A DNA stretch of 47,400 bases. Origin: an uncultured Saprospiraceae bacterium. GTDB taxonomy: Bacteria > Bacteroidota > Bacteroidia > Chitinophagales > Saprospiraceae. The translations under genes and the position numbers were made by a program. Each line of letters begins with the position of its first letter. Position 1 is the first letter of the stretch. The notes beneath the pieces are model-generated. The model searched no databases, had not been told where the DNA came from, and was given only the letters and a program-made list of their open reading frames with translations. Location: positions 1 to 47,400 of the forward strand of contig CALMSP010000013.1 in NCBI GenBank assembly GCA_937872405.1, written 5' to 3'. Below are positions 15,360 to 23,097 of the stretch, piece by piece.

Positions 15360-18300
15360 ATGAAGAGCCTAAAATTACGAAGCCTTTGGGCGCTTCCCTT
15401 GTTGTTCATGGTTTGGAAAACAATGGAAATGCCTGAAAGCTCAAAGCAACTATTTGATGCTGACCGCCCCGCGTGCCCGCCCTTAGCCTGCGAAGATACC
15501 TTATTTGTGCTGCTGCACGACCCCTGCGAAATTCGCCTCACCAATGATTTGGTGCTGAAGGGGCACCTCCCTGATTGCTATCCAGATGCCGTTATTGAAG
15601 TCATCACTCCAGCCAACATATCATTGGGCAACACGGTACCCGCCGCTTATGCCAATGAGGTACTGGTGTATAAAGTGACAGACCCACCAACGGGGCAAGT
15701 GTGCACGGGTTGGTTGAAGCTGCAAGATGCCGCGCCACCTACGCTCCATTGTCCAGAAGATGCCACCAGGGCTATCAATACAGCGTATGCTAATGTATTG
15801 CAAGGCGAATTGGACTATGACGATCCTGTCTTTTTTCGGCGCGATTTCTCCTGCTGGCTCTCTACACTTACCCCCGATCCTGGGCATTTCTTTTTCGATA
15901 CCATTGCATTCCGGGTAGCTGCTCCGGGTATTTATACTTTTGTGTTGTTCACCGATTTCACACAAAGCAATATAGGCGCTGGGGCTATTTTTCAAGGTGA
16001 TTTTTATCCTTACAATCCTTGCCAGAATATCGTTGCGTTCAGCGAAGGGCAGAGTTTGTTGAATGAATTACCTGAATGGTGGGCCCAACTCCCCGACATA
16101 GCTACGCAACTCCCTTGGCTGGTTGGTACAGCGCAGCCTTTTATTCGATTAGAATTGGAGCTACGACCAGAAGAAACGTATCAGCTTGTAACGACCTCCC
16201 TACGAAAAGGAGACACCGGCCGCTATGCTTGGTTAGTGCTTCGCGATGAAGTTACGGAACCCGCTGGTGATATTCTGCTTGACCGAGAGGTGTATCAACT
16301 TCCCTGGATCACAGATTTGGTTTGTCAAGATGCCGAGCGCATTTTTATTGAAACGCCTCTTTGCTACTACCTCGATGGTGAGGGCAACTTCGCCTTTATA
16401 GACGAATTTACAGAATATCTACTGCGCATTACGGGCTTTCCGCATCAGGGCTTGCCCTGGTGGTCGAGGGGTGGTAACGTGCAAGATTTATGCGCCCAAC
16501 TCGTAGAAATTTGTGTGCAGGATAAACGCATCCAGCATGGCGGTACTTGCGGCGAAACTTTATTAGAGCGCATGTTTACAGCAACCGACGAGGCTGGCAA
16601 TACGGCAAGTTGTGTGCAACTTATTCGAATACGAAAACCAGGAATTAAAGATGTTGTGCTGCCAAATTACACCGCGTATTTGGAATGTGACGAAGAATTT
16701 TCTCTTGACAGCCTTGGCAATCCGCATCCGAACGTGACTGGCTATCCGTTTGTACGTACTGCTTTCGGATTCATAAATCTATCCGAACCCTATTGCAATC
16801 TGGCTGCTACTTATACAGATAAAAGCCGCGTGGATGTTTGTGAGCAGGGCTACAAATTTGTACGCGAATGGACTATTTATGACTGGTGCGCGCCAGGTAC
16901 GACTACTTTGTACCGACAATTGATAAAAATTGGTGACTTCACGCCGCCATTGGTGCGCTGCCCTACCCCATTAGATAGTAATCATTGTATTCCAACGTTC
17001 TATACGGGGCCATTTGCCTGCGAAGCTATTGTGACTATTCCTATGCCAGACTCTATCGCAGATAATTGTTCTGCTAACTGGAGCATACAAACTGAGATTA
17101 TTATACATAGGAAAGAACCCATATACGATACGCATGGCGCCCTCATCGGTTATTTGCTACTCGATTCTGTGTTGGTGCGCAACAGACAAGTTGGGGACCT
17201 GGTCACTAAGGTACCAAAAGGTCTGCACCGTTTTCGTTATCGGGTAACGGATGATTGTGAAAATGTAAGCCTCAAAGATTGCTGGTTTGAAGTGATTGAT
17301 AAAAGCGAACCAGTGGCCCAATGCAACGAATATTTGAATATATCCCTTAATCGAACAGAAAATGGTGTGGCGCGAATATTCGCAAAGGACCTGGATGAAG
17401 GCAGTTATGATAACTGTGGGGCGGTGCGAATCGAAGCGCGACGGGAAGTGCCGTCTGCCTGTGCCGACGAGTTTCGGGTACTTACTGGGCTTACGCTTGT
17501 GGCTGAAAATGGCATCCTATATACCCCCTGGGCAGCGTACATTGAAATTACTTGCTGCGATATCGCACAACCTTTCCGTACACAGGTACGCATTCATGAT
17601 GATGCTAATGGCGACGGCATACCTGGCAATACGATAGATTCGTATGGTTATTGTCAGAAGCGCCTTAGTGACAACTACAATATTTGCTGGCTGGAAATTA
17701 CGGTAGAAGACAAACTACGCCCAACTTGTAAAACACCCCTTAATATCACACTTTCCTGTGCTGATACACGGGTAAATCGCCTGCTCAATAAGGACATAAG
17801 CTGCGCCGATTCTACTTTACTGAATAGCCTTTTCGGCGAGTTTCAAGCATCTGACAATTGTGAAGCCTTCATCGTATGTGATACCGTGATAGACCAGCGC
17901 AACAATTGTGGCGTCGGGGTCATCACGCGCATAGCCTATGCACAGGATGTGTCAGGAAATCGCTCAATAGGTACTTGCCAACAGGTGATTACCATTACAG
18001 CCGACCACAGTTACGAAATTGTTTTCCCCGCTGATGTATCAGGCGATTGCGAACCCGCCTTAGATACAATTATTGGATTGCAAACGTTTGGCTGCGACCT
18101 GCTGGGAGTTAGTGTTGTGGATGAGCGCTTTGCTGGCACAAGTGGCGAGTGTTTTAAAGTATTCCGAACATTCCGGGTGCTGAACTGGTGTGAGTATAAC
18201 AACTCTGCACCGCCAATTATCATTAGCCGTGACGAAGACTGCAATGGCATACCCGGCGACCTGCCCGTGCATGTGCTACGCCGTTTTGGGCCAAGCAATC

Positions 18301-20354
18301 AGCAACCTGCTTTCATTGACATGAATAGATCAGAAAATGATGATAAGCCCGCAGCAGGTTTGAAAAGAACCAACTGCGATGGCAGTACCAACCCCGCAGG
18401 ACACTGGCGGCGTAGCAATTCTGTTGGCTTTTGGCAATACACCCAGGAAATTCGCATTTTTGATAAAAAAACGCCTCGTGTAGTGGTTAGCCCAATGGAT
18501 CGCTTTTGCGCTACAGCGCCTGATTGTATTGCGAATGTGGGTATTTCGTTTGTAGTGGTTGAAAATTGCACACCCGATGATTTGCGTTTTTCCGTAAGGA
18601 TTGACTCATTTAATGATAGCATTGGCGAGTTTACGCAGGAGCGACAACGCATACGCGGCGTATATCCGAAGTTTACTTTTGAAGATACCTTCCCGATTGG
18701 TGAGCACCGGGTGGAAATACAAGTGCGCGACGCCTGCGGCAATGTATCGGGCGAATCCGTGGTGATCAATGTGGAAGATTGTGAAGCACCAGCGCCCATT
18801 TGCATCAATGGCCTTGCTGTGTCACTGATGCCCGATGGCGAAAGCGGCGGCGCGATGGCGGTATGGGCCACGGATTTTATTGCAAGCCCAAGTTCTGATT
18901 GCAGCGGCGAGGTAACGTATTCTATCAACCGACCTGGCGAGCGCCCCGACCCTACTAAAAAAGGATTGTTGCTCACCTGTGCAGATGCGGGCCGCAGCAT
19001 TCCGGTGGAAATATTTGCCTGGGACAATGCATTTAATCCGCAAGCGGTGCAGCCCAATGGCAGTAGAGGTGGCCGCAACTACGATAAATGCGTAACGTAT
19101 GTGCTGGTGCGCGAAGCTGACATCTGCCGCCCAGAAATTCCAGGTAACATTGCCGGTCTGATTGCTACGGAAAACGGGCAACCCCTACCCGATGTATTGG
19201 TGCGCGTGAGTGGTAAAAGTGATGGGCAAACCAGAAGCGATGCTGTGGGGAATTACACGTTACAAGTTGATTTCAAACCACCATTTCATTATACGATCAC
19301 GCCAGAATTAGATGAAAATCATTTAGCAGGCATTACAACCTATGACATTATACTCATATCTCAACACATTTTGGGCATACGGCCATTGCAATCTCCTTAT
19401 CAAATTATAGCCGCCGATGCCAATAACTCCCGCTCGGTGTCAATGCTCGATGTGATTCAATTGCGCAAGCTCATTCTGCACCAAGATGTACGATTTCCGC
19501 AAAATAAAAGTTGGCGGTTCGTCAATAAAAACTACAGCTTTCCCAATCCAATGAATCCCTGGCAGGAGCTTTTCCCTGAAAGTATTAGCCTTTCCGATGT
19601 GAGCATGCTGGGTTCGGAGCGCAGCGATTTTATCGCCATTAAAATAGGCGATGTAAATGGCAATGCACTGCCGGGTCGCAGCTTTATGCCATCGAGTAAT
19701 GCTTCTTGGAAGATCATGGCCGAAGCGCCACCCATGCGAGCCGGTGAGCTTTGTCGTATTGTGCTTCGTGCAGATATGGCGCAGATACTGGGCTGCCAGT
19801 TTGCCCTAACATTCGACAAAAACATGCTGGAATTCGTACAGCCACTTTATGGCCTCGCGGATGCATCGCATGTGGGGTTGAGTAGCTTATCAGAAGGCGT
19901 CATAACAGTAAGTTGGGACATTTGGAGTCGTGGAACGGCTAACGACTTACTAACCTTAGAGTTTCGCAGCAAAATAGACGGTAATGCACTGCAAGCACTA
20001 CGCCTCGATTCGCGTTATCTGGCGCCGGAAGCTTACAGTTTTCATGGCGATGTACGCACGATAGCACTACAAGGCGCGCTACAGGCACAAGCTACGTTTC
20101 AACTCAATCAGAATAGTCCCAACCCGTTCAGCGAGGAAACTATTATCCGCTTCCATTTGCCAGCAGCCACAAACGTCACCCTACAGGTGTTCTCTGTGGA
20201 AGGGCGCTTAGTGAAGCAGATACAGCAGCACTTCGCCGAAGGATGGCAGGAAATTCCTATTGCTAAGCATGACCTGCCTGGTGGTGGCATGTATTACTAT
20301 CGGCTCGAAGCGCAGGGCCAACAAGGGTTGAAACGCATGCTATTTGTAGATTAA
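15360..20354 (+). CDS. Giant T9SS type A surface protein with dockerin and cohesin-like domains
   Basis: 1664 aa. Short signal-like N-terminus (MKSLKLRSLWALPLLFMVW). Residues about 35-1260 are Cys-rich HYR/immunoglobulin-like repeats (CEDTLFVLL, CPEDATRAIN, DNCEAFIVCD, CPTPLD types) common in large Saprospiria surface proteins. A carboxypeptidase regulatory-like domain (about 1263-1320, GLIATENGQPLPDVLVRVSG) comes next, then a dockerin type I-like pair (ITTYDIILISQHILGI at 1325, SMLDVIQLRKLIL at 1365), a cohesin-like beta domain (about 1461-1575, GCQFALTFDKNMLEFVQP) and the T9SS type A sorting domain (about 1581-1664, LNQNSPNPFSEETIIRFHLP ... GMYYYRLE). It would be exported by T9SS and anchored or released at the surface. 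The ligand is unknown. Confidence 0.88.
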   Translation: MKSLKLRSLWALPLLFMVWKTMEMPESSKQLFDADRPACPPLACEDTLFVLLHDPCEIRLTNDLVLKGHLPDCYPDAVIEVITPANISLGNTVPAAYANEVLVYKVTDPPTGQVCTGWLKLQDAAPPTLHCPEDATRAINTAYANVLQGELDYDDPVFFRRDFSCWLSTLTPDPGHFFFDTIAFRVAAPGIYTFVLFTDFTQSNIGAGAIFQGDFYPYNPCQNIVAFSEGQSLLNELPEWWAQLPDIATQLPWLVGTAQPFIRLELELRPEETYQLVTTSLRKGDTGRYAWLVLRDEVTEPAGDILLDREVYQLPWITDLVCQDAERIFIETPLCYYLDGEGNFAFIDEFTEYLLRITGFPHQGLPWWSRGGNVQDLCAQLVEICVQDKRIQHGGTCGETLLERMFTATDEAGNTASCVQLIRIRKPGIKDVVLPNYTAYLECDEEFSLDSLGNPHPNVTGYPFVRTAFGFINLSEPYCNLAATYTDKSRVDVCEQGYKFVREWTIYDWCAPGTTTLYRQLIKIGDFTPPLVRCPTPLDSNHCIPTFYTGPFACEAIVTIPMPDSIADNCSANWSIQTEIIIHRKEPIYDTHGALIGYLLLDSVLVRNRQVGDLVTKVPKGLHRFRYRVTDDCENVSLKDCWFEVIDKSEPVAQCNEYLNISLNRTENGVARIFAKDLDEGSYDNCGAVRIEARREVPSACADEFRVLTGLTLVAENGILYTPWAAYIEITCCDIAQPFRTQVRIHDDANGDGIPGNTIDSYGYCQKRLSDNYNICWLEITVEDKLRPTCKTPLNITLSCADTRVNRLLNKDISCADSTLLNSLFGEFQASDNCEAFIVCDTVIDQRNNCGVGVITRIAYAQDVSGNRSIGTCQQVITITADHSYEIVFPADVSGDCEPALDTIIGLQTFGCDLLGVSVVDERFAGTSGECFKVFRTFRVLNWCEYNNSAPPIIISRDEDCNGIPGDLPVHVLRRFGPSNQQPAFIDMNRSENDDKPAAGLKRTNCDGSTNPAGHWRRSNSVGFWQYTQEIRIFDKKTPRVVVSPMDRFCATAPDCIANVGISFVVVENCTPDDLRFSVRIDSFNDSIGEFTQERQRIRGVYPKFTFEDTFPIGEHRVEIQVRDACGNVSGESVVINVEDCEAPAPICINGLAVSLMPDGESGGAMAVWATDFIASPSSDCSGEVTYSINRPGERPDPTKKGLLLTCADAGRSIPVEIFAWDNAFNPQAVQPNGSRGGRNYDKCVTYVLVREADICRPEIPGNIAGLIATENGQPLPDVLVRVSGKSDGQTRSDAVGNYTLQVDFKPPFHYTITPELDENHLAGITTYDIILISQHILGIRPLQSPYQIIAADANNSRSVSMLDVIQLRKLILHQDVRFPQNKSWRFVNKNYSFPNPMNPWQELFPESISLSDVSMLGSERSDFIAIKIGDVNGNALPGRSFMPSSNASWKIMAEAPPMRAGELCRIVLRADMAQILGCQFALTFDKNMLEFVQPLYGLADASHVGLSSLSEGVITVSWDIWSRGTANDLLTLEFRSKIDGNALQALRLDSRYLAPEAYSFHGDVRTIALQGALQAQATFQLNQNSPNPFSEETIIRFHLPAATNVTLQVFSVEGRLVKQIQQHFAEGWQEIPIAKHDLPGGGMYYYRLEAQGQQGLKRMLFVD

Positions 20355-20519
20355 GAGTATGTTTAAAATTCGTTTTTGAAGTCGAAAATGATCAGATTTG
20401 GGTTCTCACGAAGCGTTTTTTGAGCTGCATAGCAGCGCTACGGAGCGAGAAAAAGGCAAAGTGAGGTTCCATAGATGAACATTTGCAGACCAAAGTATGA
20501 AATTTAAACATGCTCTAAA
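20352..20519. mobile_element. MITE-like long imperfect palindrome
   Basis: About 165 bases whose ends are inverted: AGAGTATGTTTAAAATTC on the left, and on the right the complement of AGAGCATGTTTAAATTTC. The similarity of the two halves continues inward to a centre near 20430 (GAGCTGCATAGC against GCTCCGTAGC), so the whole element can fold into one long hairpin. It contains no ORF. It fills the entire gap between the stop codon of the giant surface protein and coaD, and its right end forms the coaD stop codon. It may act as a bidirectional terminator. No certain target duplication is visible beyond the flanking TTA/TAA. Confidence 0.6.
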
Positions 20520-20982
20520 CATTTGCCAACGTTACTTCATCCGGAAGAAACGGCGAGGCATCGCCTCCGCCTTTGATAATCTCGCGCACAATGGTAGAGC
20601 TAATGTGCGAGAACTCTGGCTGGCTAATGAGAAATAAGGTATCAATGCCATCGCCCACAATATGATTGAGCTGGGAAATGGTTTTTTCGTAATCGAAATC
20701 CGAAGCGTTGCGCAGCCCCCGGATAAGGTATTGGGCGCCAATTTTCAAACAATAATGCGCTGTCAGATTTTGAAAATAGTCCACTTCTACCTTGGGTTCG
20801 CTAGCAAACACCAAGCGCAACCAAGCCAAGCGCTGCTCCAAGGAGAACAAGTATTGCTTTTGCGAATTGACGCCAATAGCAATGTATATTTTGTCAAATA
20901 GCGGCAGGGCGCGTTTCACGATTTCGACATGTCCAATAGTGATTGGATCGAAAGAACCAGGGAATACGGCAATTTTAGGCAT
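20515..20982 (-). CDS. coaD: Phosphopantetheine adenylyltransferase
   Basis: 155-aa nucleotidyltransferase catalysing the fourth step of coenzyme A synthesis (ATP + 4'-phosphopantetheine to dephospho-CoA). Motifs: GSFDPITIGHVEIV (T/HxGH), IAIGVNSQKQYLFSLEQRL, YLIRGLRNASDFDYE and ISSTIVREI (ISSTxxR). Length is normal for CoaD. The stop codon and the bases after it belong to the MITE-like palindrome, so the last residues (EVTLANV) may have been changed by its insertion. Own promoter upstream. Confidence 0.96.
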   Translation of the reverse strand: MPKIAVFPGSFDPITIGHVEIVKRALPLFDKIYIAIGVNSQKQYLFSLEQRLAWLRLVFASEPKVEVDYFQNLTAHYCLKIGAQYLIRGLRNASDFDYEKTISQLNHIVGDGIDTLFLISQPEFSHISSTIVREIIKGGGDASPFLPDEVTLANV

Positions 20983-21025
20983 GATCGCTTGCTGATTTTG
21001 TTTAAACCGTAGAAAAAGTTTCGCA

Positions 21026-21054
21026 CAAAAGTACGGTAAATTCGTTTACAGCAA
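21026..21054 (-). promoter_or_regulatory. coaD promoter
   Basis: Minus strand TTG (21054-21052), 18-base spacer, TACTTTTG (21033-21026): a near-ideal Bacteroidota promoter with a leader of about 40 bases before the coaD ATG. Confidence 0.65.
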
Positions 21055-21090
21055 CCGAAAATCGGCAAAGTGTGTTTGTTATGGCGCACG

Positions 21091-22038
21091 CTAAAAGAAT
21101 CCACGCTGCACCAGCCCGCGGCCTTCCCCACCGATAGTTACCTGTAGCCCTGCTCCCAGCGAAATATGATGCTGACTGCGTTTGTTTTCTTTATTGCCTT
21201 TACTTCCGACGTGATCCATCAGATCGTAAAAGCCATTGCCTTCCAGAAAAAAACGACCGCTGCGCAATATTTGCATAGAAATGCGCGCACCTGCTACTGG
21301 TCCAATATGAAATGCTCTACCGCCCACATCTTCAGGAAGTAATACTTTGCTGGTTTCCGCCATTTGTTCTAAGAGGAGGAGTTGAGCCACCGAAAAGTCA
21401 TTCTGCCGAGCAATGCGCTTGATTTCATCATTCAGATGCGAAAAAAAACCTGCCTCGCTCTCAGAGCGCCCGAAGCTCCAATCAAAACCAATGCGCCCGC
21501 CAGCATAAATCTCGTGATCAAAAGCACGGCTAATGCTGTTGCCACCTGCGCCATAGCCGGTTTTAATGATATTGTTGCGATAATCAAGATGCAGATTCAT
21601 ACCCCGATTGCCTTGTCGGAAATAGCCGGGGCTGATGCCCAGTTCAAAGAAATGCTGTTGAATTTTCAAATCCGATGATTCGCCAAATCCGTAGCGAATA
21701 AATAGCATCATCACCGTTTTGTTATACCCATTTTTACCATATTTTTTACCCAGATCAATGTCATTGAGCGGTTCGTTATTGCCATTTAGAATAGCTTCTA
21801 CGGTAGCACCAAGCCGTATCAAATTCCACATAGCTTTAAAATGCGGATTAGCATAAAGGCTGGCACGGTCATCAAGTGCAAATACGGAGATTGTCTTCAG
21901 ACCAATGTCTAACTGTGCGTCATCTAAAGCGAATAAGTAGGTTTTGCCTTTTTCGGTCGTATTGCCATAGAATTGCCCAATAAGGTCAATTGGCAATAAT
22001 AACAGGCTGAATAACAAGGGTAAAAGTATTCTGCCCAT
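21091..22038 (-). CDS. Exported probable outer-membrane protein, unknown
   Basis: 315 aa with signal peptide (MGRILLPLLFSLLLLPIDLIGQ, cleavage about 21). Alternating strands with Gly and aromatic residues (FFELGISPGYFRQGNRGMNL, GAGLQVTIGG) suggest a beta barrel, interrupted by a helical stretch (NDEIKRIARQNDFSVAQLLLLEQMAE, about 205-232). It ends GLVQRGFF with a terminal Phe. No family recognised. Third gene of a minus-strand unit, 51 bases after the previous stop. Confidence 0.65.
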   Translation of the reverse strand: MGRILLPLLFSLLLLPIDLIGQFYGNTTEKGKTYLFALDDAQLDIGLKTISVFALDDRASLYANPHFKAMWNLIRLGATVEAILNGNNEPLNDIDLGKKYGKNGYNKTVMMLFIRYGFGESSDLKIQQHFFELGISPGYFRQGNRGMNLHLDYRNNIIKTGYGAGGNSISRAFDHEIYAGGRIGFDWSFGRSESEAGFFSHLNDEIKRIARQNDFSVAQLLLLEQMAETSKVLLPEDVGGRAFHIGPVAGARISMQILRSGRFFLEGNGFYDLMDHVGSKGNKENKRSQHHISLGAGLQVTIGGEGRGLVQRGFF

Positions 22039-22089
22039 AACTGATATGATATTAAGTGAATAAATAAATTAAAAAGCATAAGCACTTTG

Positions 22090-23067
22090 TCACGAGCGCC
22101 TTTTTGTTCCGATTACATTCCAACGCATACCAGCGTAGCCGTAAGCGCTATACATTGGCTGCACGCCTTTCACATTGGTGTGGCGTTGTATGCTGAGTTC
22201 GGTGCCGGCCAACACCGAAAATCCACCTCCGAAATTGACCGGAACTTCGCCGCGAAGAAACCACCCCACCGACGGCACAGTGCGTGGATCACGGAAACGC
22301 CCGAACACCACGTTTTGAATAGCTTCTGCAATCCGATCGGTCAGGTTTTCTAATGGCGCCAAGATACCACCTTCCATTAGATCGTCAAGGCGGTCGCGCA
22401 CAAAGAGTACACTTCCCAGATCAAGTACGGGCGATGGGTCAGCGGTCAGGCGCAGGCCAGCGGTCACATCAAAAGTTAAGCTATTACGACGATCTTTCCC
22501 CCATTCTAAGAGCACTTGATCGCCCATAAAAAGTTGCTTGAGGTGCACATACCCTTCCAGGTCATAGCGATTATTGAAAAATGGCTTCACGCGCGTACCG
22601 TCGGCTAAGGCCAGTATAGCCAGATGCACTGCCAGTGCTTCGGCATCGCCGGCCAAGGCCAGCCGCACCGATTTAACCTGATTTTTTAATTTGCGTGCTT
22701 CTTCTGGTGTCGTTAGCCTCGGATCAGAAATAGCAAAACTACCGCCGATAAAATGATAGCGAGCAAAGAAGCGAGTCGTGCGCACGTTGCGCGTGAGTTG
22801 TCGGGCTATCTCCCCTTCGATTTCAATTTTAACGCCTGGAAACAAATCCTTTAGCCAGCGTGGAGCACTCAGGTCAAACCGAGCAAAGGCCGTATCCACG
22901 TCCGCTTTGGAAATTTCTAATTTAGAAAAGCCAGCAATATCTGATAGGTTACCTCGAAACGTGGTGTTCGCGGGCCCAAAAGTAGTGGTGATACCGGCCT
23001 CAAATTTTTGAGCTTGCAAGCAAGTTGTCCACAACAAAGTGCTCAAAATAAGAATTTTATACTTCAT
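22090..23067 (-). CDS. Exported probable outer-membrane barrel, unknown
   Basis: 325 aa from MKYKILILSTLLWTTCLQAQ, a good signal peptide (cleavage about 20); an ORF extension of 10 residues to 23097 is rejected for this reason. The body has KFEAGITTTFGP at the start and repeated barrel-like strands (SLTFDVTAGLRLTADP, GWFLRGEVPVNFGGGFSVLAGTELSI). It begins 30 bases after the stop codon of the T9SS type B protein. Size is close to PorP/SprF partners of type B substrates, but the PorP/SprF N-terminal signature is not seen. Function unknown. Confidence 0.65.
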   Translation of the reverse strand: MKYKILILSTLLWTTCLQAQKFEAGITTTFGPANTTFRGNLSDIAGFSKLEISKADVDTAFARFDLSAPRWLKDLFPGVKIEIEGEIARQLTRNVRTTRFFARYHFIGGSFAISDPRLTTPEEARKLKNQVKSVRLALAGDAEALAVHLAILALADGTRVKPFFNNRYDLEGYVHLKQLFMGDQVLLEWGKDRRNSLTFDVTAGLRLTADPSPVLDLGSVLFVRDRLDDLMEGGILAPLENLTDRIAEAIQNVVFGRFRDPRTVPSVGWFLRGEVPVNFGGGFSVLAGTELSIQRHTNVKGVQPMYSAYGYAGMRWNVIGTKRRS

Positions 23068-23097
23068 AAATTTATAGCTTATATCAGTGCAGGACAT

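Noticed and set aside
18299..19078. Long antisense ORF (259 codons) inside the giant surface-protein gene
   Set aside because: It is a shadow of a real 1664-aa gene with clear domains on the other strand; its translation has no recognisable family or signal.
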